Shown here: in pieces, positions 48,148 through 55,503 of the stretch
Layout of the letters: the number at the start of each line of letters is the position of its first letter
Numbering within the stretch: position 1 is the stretch's first letter
Source: an uncultured Pseudomonadales bacterium
GTDB taxonomy: Bacteria > Pseudomonadota > Gammaproteobacteria > Pseudomonadales > Pseudohongiellaceae
Direction: 5' to 3'
Assembly: GCA_943842505.1 (NCBI GenBank)
Contig: CALTDI010000010.1
Coordinates: forward strand, 124,001 to 188,000
Length of the DNA stretch: 64,000 bases
Made by a program: the position numbers and the translations under genes
Notes under the pieces: generated by a model
Told to the model about the DNA's origin: nothing
The model's input: the letters and a program-made list of their open reading frames with translations, nothing else
The model's database searches: none

Positions 48148-50010
48148 TTAGGGTAGCCTGAAGGCTTCTATTGAATCGGTGGCACTTATCACAACGTACT
48201 GATTGCCGTCCGCCCCTAGGTAGGTCATCGGGTTGGCATTGCCTCGTTTTGGAAGAGACGTCTCCCACAATTGGTTGCCGGTCGCCGTATCTAGCGCACG
48301 CAGTCGATTGTCATCCGTAGCCGCAATGAAAAGTAAATCTCCTGCCGTTATCAGTGCCGCCGCGCGGCCAGGCCTTCCCGTGGCCTGCTTACCTTGCGGC
48401 AACACGTCGCTAACACCTACCGCGCGCTGCCAAGCAATATTGCCTGTGCTTGTGTCAACCGCAGACAGGGTTCCCCAGGGTGGCTTCTGACAGGGAAGCT
48501 GCATGCCGTCGATGTTCACCTGGAAATTACCGGGCCTCGGGCCGCGGCGTTGCATCGGGTATTCGGCACCTTCTTCCGATTCTTCTACCCAGCCAAAGCT
48601 GCCTATGTCTCCGGAGAAGACGAAGGCATATTTAGTTGCCGGGTCAAAGGATACGCCGCCCCAGTTAGGTCCGCCGGTTAGCCCCGGAAACAGGAGAGTC
48701 GTTCGGTCTCCTGCGCCGTTGGGTCTATAGGCCCAGGGGGTGAAGGGCCCCTGATTAACAATTTCGCCGGAATTCGCCAGTAGCTCGGAACAGGCCGCGG
48801 CGTGCTCGGCTGAGGTGTCATTGGCTGTGACCAGGTCCGAGGCATTAAAGCTGACTCTGGCAAGAGCAGGAGGATTGCTTGGGATAGGCTGGGTTGGTGA
48901 AGTCTCCTCACCCGGCACATCGCTGGCCGGCATGGGGCGTTCTTCTATATCGAAGATGGGCTCGCCGGTCTCTCTGTTAAGCAAATACAGATAGCCTGAC
49001 TTGGTGGTAACTCCCAGGGCAGGAATCGAGACACCGTCCTTATCTATGTCGAACAGGGCAGGGGGTGCCGGTGGATCGTGATCCCATAGATCGTGATGTA
49101 TGGTCTGGAAATGCCAACGGTATTCGCCGCTGCGAATATCGACGGCTACAAGAGAGTTCGAGAAGAGATTATTTCCTGCTCTATCGCCGCCGTAGCCAAA
49201 CGGAATCGGTGAGGCGAGGGGGAGATAGATCAAACCCCGTTGTTCGTCCACGGTAAAATAGAAAGGCCACGCATTGGCGCCCAGTCTGCCCTGCCAGCTA
49301 TCGCCTTCCCAGGTGTCGTGGCCCAGGCTGCCGGGTTGCGGAACCGATTCAAACTCCCAGACCTTCTCACCGTTACGGGCATCGAAGGCTCTGGCGTTTC
49401 CGAGTCCTCCAGCTGCGCCGCGGGGGGTATTCGCGCCAACGACAATTGTGTTCTCGAAGACCATAGCGACGGAGTTATAGGGGATCTGCATATCGATCTC
49501 GCCGGACTCACCAAATTCGCTGGCGAGCTCTCCGGTTGCGGCATCGAGTGCGACGAGTCTGCGGCCAGCGGTATAGAGTATTCGCGGCCGCGAGGAATTA
49601 TCTCCGGGCCAATAGGAAACGCCGCGTCTGGAGGCGGCGCTCTCGGTCACGCGGTGGACCCATAACTCCTGACCTGAAACAGGGTCTAGCGCGATAACGC
49701 GATCGGCTGCAGGAAGGTACATGACGCCATCGACGACGATCGGTGTGGCTTGGGAATTGGGTGCGCGCGGATTCTCATCTGCGTTGAGTGCGCTAGCGAG
49801 TAGCGAGTAGGACCAGGCACCTTGCAGACGCGTCACGTTGCCCTGATTAATCTGTTCCAGAGGAGAAAAGCCCGTGCCCGCGAGGTTGCCGCGATATTGA
49901 GTCCACTGGGATCCGGAAGATCGCGTATCTGGCGCCTGGGCATGCCCGGCTGTGATAAAAAGACAGCTGAACAAGCCGCCAAGTAGCGTGGTGGTGCGCG
50001 AAACTCTCAT
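48148..50010 (-). CDS. Periplasmic PQQ-dependent dehydrogenase (third quinoprotein)
   Basis: About 620 residues, exported (signal peptide ending AGHAQA). It is a quinoprotein propeller of the glucose-dehydrogenase type: SQWTQYRGNLAGTGFSPLEQ, DPVSGQELWVHR, HHDLWDHDPPAPPALFD, DTSTGNIAWQR. The start at 50010 is preferred over an upstream frame to 50070 because AGGAGG lies just before it. It oxidises an alcohol or sugar in the periplasm. It stands alone, 220 bp from the divergent OYE-type gene. Confidence 0.9.
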   Translation of the reverse strand: MRVSRTTTLLGGLFSCLFITAGHAQAPDTRSSGSQWTQYRGNLAGTGFSPLEQINQGNVTRLQGAWSYSLLASALNADENPRAPNSQATPIVVDGVMYLPAADRVIALDPVSGQELWVHRVTESAASRRGVSYWPGDNSSRPRILYTAGRRLVALDAATGELASEFGESGEIDMQIPYNSVAMVFENTIVVGANTPRGAAGGLGNARAFDARNGEKVWEFESVPQPGSLGHDTWEGDSWQGRLGANAWPFYFTVDEQRGLIYLPLASPIPFGYGGDRAGNNLFSNSLVAVDIRSGEYRWHFQTIHHDLWDHDPPAPPALFDIDKDGVSIPALGVTTKSGYLYLLNRETGEPIFDIEERPMPASDVPGEETSPTQPIPSNPPALARVSFNASDLVTANDTSAEHAAACSELLANSGEIVNQGPFTPWAYRPNGAGDRTTLLFPGLTGGPNWGGVSFDPATKYAFVFSGDIGSFGWVEESEEGAEYPMQRRGPRPGNFQVNIDGMQLPCQKPPWGTLSAVDTSTGNIAWQRAVGVSDVLPQGKQATGRPGRAAALITAGDLLFIAATDDNRLRALDTATGNQLWETSLPKRGNANPMTYLGADGNQYVVISATDSIEAFRLP

Positions 50011-50230
50011 GGTGCCTCCTGTCTCTTCGCTATCTATTAGTCGTAAAGTCTGTGCGAAATTGGCGAGCAATTAGTCTACTGTATTCCTCTGTATTTGTAT
50101 TCCAGCCAAATCTACACTCGATTTGAGTAGTAAGACGGTTTAACTCACTGCCTCAAAAGGGTAATCTTGCCCAGCTTTTCTCGCCGTCACATTTTTGCTC
50201 TAAGAGCTTTTTTAAGGAAGTAGATAACCC

Positions 50231-51310
50231 ATGAGCCAATTGCTGCAGCCGCTTACTTTTACCAGTGGACCTACCATGAAGAATCGCTTCATGCTGGCAC
50301 CCTTGACCAATTCCCAGAGCCATGAAGACGGTGTGCTTTCCGATGAAGAGTTCAATTGGTTGACCATGCGAGCTGCGGGAGGCTTTGGTTTAACCATGAC
50401 CTGTGCTGCACATGTGCAGGCGATTGGTCAGGGATTTCCCGGCCAGCTCGGCGTATTTGCGGATAAGCATATTGAGGGTCTGAGTCATCTCGCGGCGACC
50501 ATCAAGGCACATGAGAGCATCGCTATTTGTCAGCTGCATCATGCTGGCATGCGTTCGCCCAAGGAGTTAATCGGTACCAGTCCGGTTAGCCCTTCTTATG
50601 ATGAGAAGACGGGAGCGCGCGGCCTGAGCACCGAAGAAGTAGAGCTGCTAGTACAGGACTTCATCGCAGCGGCGGTGCGCTGCGAGAAGGCCGGTTTCGA
50701 TGGTGTTGAAATACATGGCGCACACAGTTACATACTGTGTCAGTTCCTCAGCAAGGAAAATAACCGCAGAGAAGATCACTATGGTGGATCTTTGGAAAAC
50801 AGGAATCGTATCTTCTTCGAAATAATCGAGGGTATTCGCGAGGCTTGCGGTGAGAATTTCATGGTGGGTGTGCGTCTATCGCCCGAGCGCTTCGGCCTGG
50901 AACTGCTGGAGGTTCAAACGCTGGCGCAGCAACTCATGAGCGGTGGTCAGATCGACTTCCTGGATATGTCCCTGTGGGATGTCTTCAAGGAGCCCATTGA
51001 TGAAGCCTTGCAGGGCAGAACGCTGATGTCCTTCTTCACCGAGTTGAACAGAGACGAGGTTCGTCTGGGTGTGGCAGGCAAGATACGCACGCCAGAAGAG
51101 GCAGAGAAGGCTCTGGCAGCGGGCGCGGACTGGATAATGCTGGGGCGAGCGGCAATTCTGCACCATGATTTCCCCGACCGCTATCGGGAAGACCCGGGCT
51201 TCACCCCTGTGGAAACACCGATTTCCCGCGAGCACCTGGCCGCCGAGGGTCTATCGGAAGCGTTCATCGCCTATATGGCTACCTGGGAAGGCTTTGTCGA
51301 GAAAGAGTAG
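50231..51310 (+). CDS. NADH:flavin oxidoreductase (old yellow enzyme family)
   Basis: A 359-residue TIM-barrel FMN protein. Family marks are FMLAPLTNSQSHEDG, CQLHHAGMRS, GFDGVEIHGAHSYILCQFLS and GAGDWIMLGRAAILHHDF near the end, all present in OYE-type reductases. It reduces activated double bonds with NAD(P)H. The catalytic His pair is the one in GVEIHGAH. It is the last gene before the attC island. Confidence 0.92.
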   Translation: MSQLLQPLTFTSGPTMKNRFMLAPLTNSQSHEDGVLSDEEFNWLTMRAAGGFGLTMTCAAHVQAIGQGFPGQLGVFADKHIEGLSHLAATIKAHESIAICQLHHAGMRSPKELIGTSPVSPSYDEKTGARGLSTEEVELLVQDFIAAAVRCEKAGFDGVEIHGAHSYILCQFLSKENNRREDHYGGSLENRNRIFFEIIEGIREACGENFMVGVRLSPERFGLELLEVQTLAQQLMSGGQIDFLDMSLWDVFKEPIDEALQGRTLMSFFTELNRDEVRLGVAGKIRTPEEAEKALAAGADWIMLGRAAILHHDFPDRYREDPGFTPVETPISREHLAAEGLSEAFIAYMATWEGFVEKE

Positions 51311-51374
51311 AACGAGTGGGCTGATACAAAGACATTGGGCGTAGCTTAAGGCTTCGAATCATTTAGTTGTAGTA

Positions 51375-51400
51375 GCGGCTTACGACCAGAAGCGGGCGTT
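51375..51400. repeat. Dispersed palindromic repeat, copy 1
   Basis: GCGGCTTACGACCAGAAGCG plus GGCGTT. It fits the pattern GCnGCTT-YCGACC-nnAAGCnGnC seen about twelve times in 51.3-59.3 kb and not elsewhere. Confidence 0.55.
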
Positions 51401-51455
51401 AACGCCCGTAGTAATGGGAGCAGGCTGTGTCCCCTATTGACTTATTTGTTATGTG
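51398..51455 (-). repeat. Integron attC-like site 1
   Basis: On the minus strand it begins CATAACAAATAAGTCAATAG and ends CTACGGGCGTTAAC, i.e. TAAC at the left and GTTAACG at the right. The arms TCAATAGGGGA and TCCCATTA pair with unpaired bases, typical of attC. It marks the outer end of the cassette array. Confidence 0.7.
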
Positions 51456-51467
51456 TCGTTACGCTGA

Positions 51468-51492
51468 CGTACAGTTTAACGTACATGTACAG
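51468..51492 (+). promoter_or_regulatory. YefM-type operator upstream of the TA pair
   Basis: Repeated GTACA elements (ACGTACAG, then ACGTACATGTACAG) include the palindrome GTACATGTAC at 51481-51490. YefM antitoxins bind TGTACA palindromes, so autoregulation is expected. It lies just upstream of the antitoxin start. Confidence 0.65.
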
Positions 51493-51502
51493 GAATCCTA
51501 TA

Positions 51503-51754
51503 ATGGACAGCATAAGTTATACCTCAGCTCGAAGCAACCTGGCGAAGACCATGGACCATGTTTGCGATGACCATGCCCCTGTTGCGATCACCAGAAAAGG
51601 GCAAGGAGCCGTAGTTATGATGTCGATGGACGATTTCCAAGCTCTTGAAGAGACGGCCTATCTTCTCCGTAGCCCAAAAAATGTGAGACGCCTTGTTGAG
51701 GCCATATCTGAGCTTGAAAATGGAAAGGGCAGAGAAAGAGCGCTGGCTGAATGA
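51503..51754 (+). CDS. yefM: YefM-family antitoxin
   Basis: An 83-residue Phd/YefM antitoxin. The N-terminal dimer/DNA-binding part reads SYTSARSNLAKTMDHVCDD and PVAITRKGQGAVVMMSMDDF, the latter a clear Phd/YefM mark. The C-terminal tail wraps the toxin. The ATG at 51503 has AGGA 8 bases before it; an upstream start is not supported. Its stop overlaps the toxin start by 4 bp. The pair is plus-strand, opposite the other cassette genes, as is common for self-promoted TA cassettes. Confidence 0.93.
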   Translation: MDSISYTSARSNLAKTMDHVCDDHAPVAITRKGQGAVVMMSMDDFQALEETAYLLRSPKNVRRLVEAISELENGKGRERALAE

Positions 51755-52005
51755 AGCTGATCTTTGCTGAATCTGCATGGGAAGATTACTTATACTGGCA
51801 GAAGCAAGACAAGAAAATACTCAATCGTATTAACACGCTTGTCAAAGAGATTAAACGAAGCCCCTTTGAGGGAGTCGGTAAGCCAGAGCCATTGAAACAC
51901 GCTCTCTCTGGATATTGGTCGCGCAGGATAAATGATGCTCATCGTATTGTTTACGCTGTAAGGGGTGATTCGATATTTATCGCTCAACTTCGATATCACT
52001 ATTAG
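51751..52005 (+). CDS. yoeB: YoeB-family ribosome-dependent mRNA interferase toxin
   Basis: An 84-residue protein, the same length as E. coli YoeB and similar along its whole length: AWEDYLYWQKQDKKILNRIN, PFEGVGKPEPLKHALSGYWS and RRINDAHRIVYAV, ending in RYHY. The catalytic Glu, Arg and C-terminal His-Tyr are kept. It cleaves mRNA in the ribosomal A site and is neutralised by YefM. The stop lies 6 bp before attC site 2. Confidence 0.94.
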   Translation: MKLIFAESAWEDYLYWQKQDKKILNRINTLVKEIKRSPFEGVGKPEPLKHALSGYWSRRINDAHRIVYAVRGDSIFIAQLRYHY

Positions 52006-52010
52006 TAAAC

Positions 52011-52128
52011 ATAACGCCCGTAATAATAGGGGTGATCTTGTACCGCTTTCTTGGTCATTAGTTTAAATCCGCTGCTGCTTAACGGCAGCTTTCGGCCAAT
52101 AGCAGTCATTGATTCGCTTGTTATGTGT
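52011..52128 (-). repeat. Integron attC-like site 2
   Basis: Minus strand: begins ACATAACAAGCGAATCAATG and ends TTACGGGCGTTATG, about 118 bp. It contains a copy of the dispersed palindrome (GCTATTGGCCGAAAGC at 52082-52104). The stop codon of the next minus-strand gene (TAA) is the TAA of the attC core. Confidence 0.8.
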
Positions 52129-52501
52129 CATTTCGAGCACGATATTGGTAAATAGCATAGCTGACTGCTGCAATGCTCCCAAGAATAAATGTCGCCATAG
52201 AAAACAACGTTTGGCCTAAAGTTACGACTACGTTTGTTACTAGCAATTCAAATCCTTCATTTGTCATGCGCTCGTTCAGCAAATCTATTTTTCCAACGGT
52301 CCTCACGTATCGAAGAATGGCAGCAACAGATGCCATCATGTATAAACCGCAACCGATAAATGCCAAAGGTTTTGTAATGGATTTTCTGCCTGCATGGAAA
52401 GCAACGATGAATGCAAAAGTGCTTGCAAGCCAGTATTCCCAAATAGAAGAAATCAGGTGCAATTGTTCGGAAATAATGAGGTGATACTCTGCTTCAGTCA
52501 T
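52121..52501 (-). CDS. Cassette gene: four-helix membrane protein, unknown
   Basis: About 126 residues with four predicted membrane helices (WLASTFAFIVAF, LAFIGCGLYMMASVAAIL, VVVTLGQTLFSMATFIL and AAVSYAIY). No family recognised. The start is set at an ATG (52501, MTEAEYHL); the frame also reaches 52531 inside the next attC. The stop lies inside attC site 2, exactly as expected for an integron cassette on the minus strand. The base composition is AT-richer than the core genes. Confidence 0.65.
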   Translation of the reverse strand: MTEAEYHLIISEQLHLISSIWEYWLASTFAFIVAFHAGRKSITKPLAFIGCGLYMMASVAAILRYVRTVGKIDLLNERMTNEGFELLVTNVVVTLGQTLFSMATFILGSIAAVSYAIYQYRARNDT

Positions 52502-52530
52502 TGGTTTGAATTCCGCACGATGTGGGTACA

Positions 52531-52590
52531 CATAACGCCCGTAATAAGGTGTGCTGCTTGCAGCATCCCATTGATTTGATTGTTATGTGC
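52531..52590 (-). repeat. Integron attC-like site 3
   Basis: Minus strand: begins ACATAACAATCAAATCAATG, folds on GGATGCTGC/GCAGCACACC, ends TTACGGGCGTTATG. Short (about 60 bp) and almost canonical, located 3 bp beyond the stop of the following minus gene. Confidence 0.88.
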
Positions 52591-52591
52591 C

Positions 52592-53038
52592 TTATGCACT
52601 GAAATGCTCATCAACAATACTTCGCCAAGGATCAAAAAATCCATTTCGATTTCTGTGCCACCACTGTTCTAATCCTGGCTTCTGCATGTACCACTTGAGG
52701 GTGGTTAGCGCGACATCGTGGGAGACTTCTATAGTATCTGAAGCACTATGTTCCCACGCAACTTCTAGTGTTGTCATGAATCGAAAGAAGTACTCATCAA
52801 GCAAAATACTTTCCCAGTTTTCTAAAGAATCTCCTGAACTATTTTTTGCAATTACTCTAGCTAGTTCCGGCGTGATGCTCTCAGAGGCATCTATGAAAAA
52901 CTTGTTAACTTCTCTAACTCCAGAAACATGCAAATCCTTCTTGACTTGTTTTATCTGAAGAGACAGATATATAAGAGTAATACCGACAGCTGTCGCGCCA
53001 ATGATTTCTCCTAAAGCCCCTATCGCGTCCCAATTCAT
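52592..53038 (-). CDS. Cassette gene: membrane-anchored protein, unknown
   Basis: A 148-residue protein with one N-terminal helix (GALGEIIGATAVGITLIYLS) and an acidic helical soluble part (EVNKFFIDASESITPELARV, ENWESILLDEYFF). Similar single-helix proteins of unknown role are frequent in marine gammaproteobacteria. The stop lies 3 bp from attC site 3, the expected cassette arrangement. Confidence 0.75.
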   Translation of the reverse strand: MNWDAIGALGEIIGATAVGITLIYLSLQIKQVKKDLHVSGVREVNKFFIDASESITPELARVIAKNSSGDSLENWESILLDEYFFRFMTTLEVAWEHSASDTIEVSHDVALTTLKWYMQKPGLEQWWHRNRNGFFDPWRSIVDEHFSA

Positions 53039-53058
53039 GCAAGATTCCTAATTAGCAC

Positions 53059-53159
53059 ACATAACACCGGGTTAAGCGGCAGGCCAATGTGGCGCGGCTT
53101 TTGCGCACGTAAAAGATGTGACATGTTGGACTGTCCGACTTCAACCCCATGTTATGCGT
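53059..53159 (-). repeat. Integron attC-like site 4 (most canonical)
   Basis: Minus strand: CATAACATGGGGTTGAAGTC at the left and GCTTAACCCGGTGTTATG at the right. GGGTTGAAG pairs with CTTAACCC leaving one extrahelical G, the classical signature recognised by integron integrases. The site is 101 bp long. Confidence 0.88.
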
Positions 53160-53206
53160 GCCCCTCTCACTAAGAGAGGCTCGCGATAGATCGGAACACC
53201 AACCGA

Positions 53207-53855
53207 TCAGCGAGCATGATAAACGGTCGGCTCCAAAGGTTTGCGGAACGTCGCCGTGTAGTTCCAAGATGGACCACTCCGACGATCGAGAACGAAACCA
53301 GCTTGCTCGACCAAGGGACATAATTCTGCGAACCACATGAGATTGTCCGGAAGCTGCTCATGGAAGACCACTACTCCGGCGGGACGAAGCACCCGACTGA
53401 TCTCCGTCAGGCAGGCCCCCTTATCGGGAACCTCGCGAAGGACGGTAACCAACACAGCAATGTCAAAGTGAGCATCCGGGAAAGGCAAACGCTCGCTAGC
53501 GTTACCGACCGTGTACCCGACGTTCTCGATCCCCTTCTTCACCAGCTTACGTCTGGCTTTTGCGAGCATCTCTGGCTGGAGGTCGAACAGCTCAAGGCGG
53601 CCAGCTCGGACACGATGAGCAAGCTCAACACTGAAGTAACCCGATCCCGGCCCAATCTCTAGAATGCGATCCGTCTCTGAAATCTGAAATCTGAAATCGA
53701 TTCGCGAGCGTGCTGGGCGACAGCAGGAGTCGCCGGACAGGATTATCCATAATCCACGCGAGTTGATGGGGTGCATAGCCTCGTCTCAGCGCTTCCCACC
53801 AAGAGATGGCTGATCCAGTGCTCCCTTGGTTCGTGCTCTCTTTGTCATGCTTCAT
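53207..53855 (-). pseudogene. Cassette gene: SAM-dependent methyltransferase split by 7-bp tandem repeats
   Basis: The N-terminal part (53855 frame: YAPHQLAWIMDNPVRRLLLS, LANRF) and the catalytic part (ILEIGPGSGYFSVELA, then FDIAVLVTVLREVPD, VLRPAGVVVFHE) lie in different frames. The junction is exactly three TCTGAAA units at 53676-53696. Removing one unit joins LANRFQIS to ETDRILEIGPG and yields a 213-residue class I methyltransferase. Seven is not a multiple of three, so copy-number slips switch the frame. The substrate is unknown. The start is near the attC 5 core and the stop lies 50 bp from attC 4. Could be phase-variable, decayed or an indel error. Confidence 0.75.
53676..53696. repeat. 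Heptanucleotide tandem repeat (TCTGAAA)x3 inside the methyltransferase gene
   Basis: Three perfect 7-bp units followed by TC. Loss or gain of one unit changes the reading frame of the methyltransferase; two units give the continuous protein. Confidence 0.9.
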
Positions 53856-53870
53856 CGCTTCACTCGTACC

Positions 53871-53950
53871 GCATAACGCCCTTGTATGGTTGTTCTATGG
53901 GTTTCTCTCTCATTTCTCAGGGCCGCTTCCGGCCAATAGCTGCCGTTCGA
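53871..53950 (-). repeat. Integron attC-like site 5 (degenerate)
   Basis: The right end on the minus strand is canonical (AAGGGCGTTATGC), just before the methyltransferase start. The left end is only GTCGAACGG. It contains a dispersed-palindrome copy (53920-53950). Confidence 0.45.
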
Positions 53951-53981
53951 CCCTCTAAATCGCGCTTTCCAGCTATGAAAG

Positions 53982-54668
53982 CTAAATTTCTTGATCAAGT
54001 AGATTTAGAATTTCTTCACCCCAATCTATAGCGCGCCTCATACCAACTTCTTCATAGAGTTCAAGCCGTTGGATTTTGAGTATTGCCAAATTTCTGAACT
54101 CGACATTGACTCTTAAAGAGTCATAGCTTTTAGGCGTCCAATTCAAACCACCATCATCAGAAACAACAAACTCTGTATTAGTCAAAAAATCGATCCTATC
54201 ACGTACATACAAACGCTCAGATTCCATCATTCCACGAACAGCTGGGTAAGCTATTTCGTAGAAGTTTACAATTCGTAGTCGTATGTCCTCATTTGAAATT
54301 AGATCGAAGCCTTTTGATTTCAGTACCTCATAAACTGAAAAATTAAACTGCTGAGCTCTATAGCTTTTCAGTGCCTCAATACCCTTGCTTGATTTCTGTG
54401 GAAATACGTCACTCGAGTCAAAAGTAGCCAATAAATCAACTAGTTCCTCTTTGTCATATCCAATACTAGCAAGCCTATTTTTTAGCCTTAAGACTTCTAT
54501 TTCCAATGTTTCGCGGAATTGACTCAGAATTTCCCGTTCTTCGTGACGTCGCTGTGAATCTTCGTACCAAGAAGACGTTCCGAGTGCTATAAGAACTCCG
54601 AGCACAACCACTATCAATTCGGCAAATAGCCATCGAAAAGACTGGTTGGGCATTGTTAAAATTGACAT
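53982..54668 (-). CDS. DUF6090-like membrane-anchored protein
   Basis: A 228-residue protein with one N-terminal helix (FAELIVVVLGVLIALG), followed by a soluble helical region rich in Glu and Arg: WYEDSQRRHEEREILSQFRE and VYEVLKSKGFDLISNEDIRL. The N-terminal signature is that of DUF6090-type proteins, whose role is unknown. It is the first gene of the minus-strand array, 30 bp from attC site 5. A start at a second ATG five codons in is possible. Confidence 0.7.
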   Translation of the reverse strand: MSILTMPNQSFRWLFAELIVVVLGVLIALGTSSWYEDSQRRHEEREILSQFRETLEIEVLRLKNRLASIGYDKEELVDLLATFDSSDVFPQKSSKGIEALKSYRAQQFNFSVYEVLKSKGFDLISNEDIRLRIVNFYEIAYPAVRGMMESERLYVRDRIDFLTNTEFVVSDDGGLNWTPKSYDSLRVNVEFRNLAILKIQRLELYEEVGMRRAIDWGEEILNLLDQEI

Positions 54669-54690
54669 ACTTATCTAGCTTTTTGGTTTA

Positions 54691-54720
54691 GGGGCAGCTT
54701 TCGGCCAATAGCTGACGCTT
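54691..54720. repeat. Dispersed palindromic repeat, upstream of the array
   Basis: GGGGCAGCTTTCGGCCAATA then GCTGACGCTT. An outer stem TAGGGGC/GCCCCTA surrounds it (54688-54740). It marks the right boundary of the recognised cassette array. Confidence 0.6.
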
Positions 54721-54795
54721 TGAAAACTATGTCGCCCCTAGACACCCTCTATTTTCTTAATCTACTCGACCACCGCATTGTGCAACCGATCTTAT

Positions 54796-55503
54796 TTAAT
54801 TAGAGGTTAGAGCGTTAAGCCTTTCAGCTAATTCCTTTTTAGGGATTGGTCCAACTGAGCGGAATATTTCTTGGCCTGATGAATCTAGTACCAGCAGAGT
54901 TGGCATACCTACGATTTTGTAGAAAACTGCACTTCGAGGGAACAGATCAGTATCAACTTTGGTAAAGATGAAATTCTGAAGTGCGGCTTGCACATCTGTA
55001 CTATTGAGGGTTTGTTGCTCTAATATCTTACAGACAATGCACCATTCCGCGAAGAAATCGACGAAAACCAATTTGTCTTCGGCAAGAGCTGCCACTAACG
55101 CACTGGCTATTGGTTCCGGCACTGCGCCTTCGGGGGCAAGTTGATCAGTCTGAGAAATATCGCCGAGAGTTAAACGTGGTGTGTAACCTAAGCTTTGAAT
55201 TGCTTCATACATATCATCTAGCGTAGTGACGCTCGAATCATACTCAATGGTGAAAGCATCTCTATCGAGTATCATCTCAACATGTTCTTCTGACTTAATT
55301 CCAGGCAACTCTGACAGAGCTGCTACGACACTCTCGGGTCAGCTCAGTCAAGTGACGCCGCCGCGACTCTTCATCATACCTTCGACGAATAATGTCACTT
55401 TGGATAGCTCCGATTCCAATGCCGCCGCCTGAACGTAAATCGATAGCATAAGTCCTGCTATGAGAAAGGACGCTGAGGCGAAGGTTTTAGCGAATTGTTT
55501 CAC
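54796..55503 (-). CDS. Double-selenocysteine (UxxU) HMA-thioredoxin exported protein
   Basis: From a GTG at 55503 the frame runs 235 codons with only two internal stops, both TGA, at codons 52 (55350-55348) and 55 (55341-55339). Read as Sec they give T-U-L-S-U-P, the place where heavy-metal-associated (HMA) domains carry CxxC, followed by ESVVAALSELPGI and, later, SVTTLDDMYEAIQSLGYTP, both typical HMA. Residues 1-28 form a signal peptide (FLIAGLMLSIYVQA). Residues about 130-235 form a DsbD-gamma-like thioredoxin domain with Cys155/Cys158 (FFAEWCIVCK) and the cis-Pro in GMPTLLV. The product should be periplasmic, binding soft metals or acting as a selenol redox protein recycled by its own thioredoxin domain. 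Plain gene calling sees only 54796-55308. Confidence 0.85.
55305..55350 (-). promoter_or_regulatory. Two UGA(Sec) codons and a perfect SECIS-like hairpin
   Basis: On the minus strand GCAGCTCT (55323-55316) pairs with AGAGTTGC (55312-55305), eight pairs with one G-T, around the loop GTC. The loop starts 23 nt after the second UGA and 32 nt after the first, both within the 16-37 nt rule, and its first base is G. One element can thus serve both codons. Confidence 0.8.

Noticed and set aside
54796-55308. A separate 170-residue thioredoxin gene starting at TTG
   Set aside because: That TTG is a leucine in the middle of the HMA domain (LSELPGI); the signal peptide and the domain start are upstream in the same frame.
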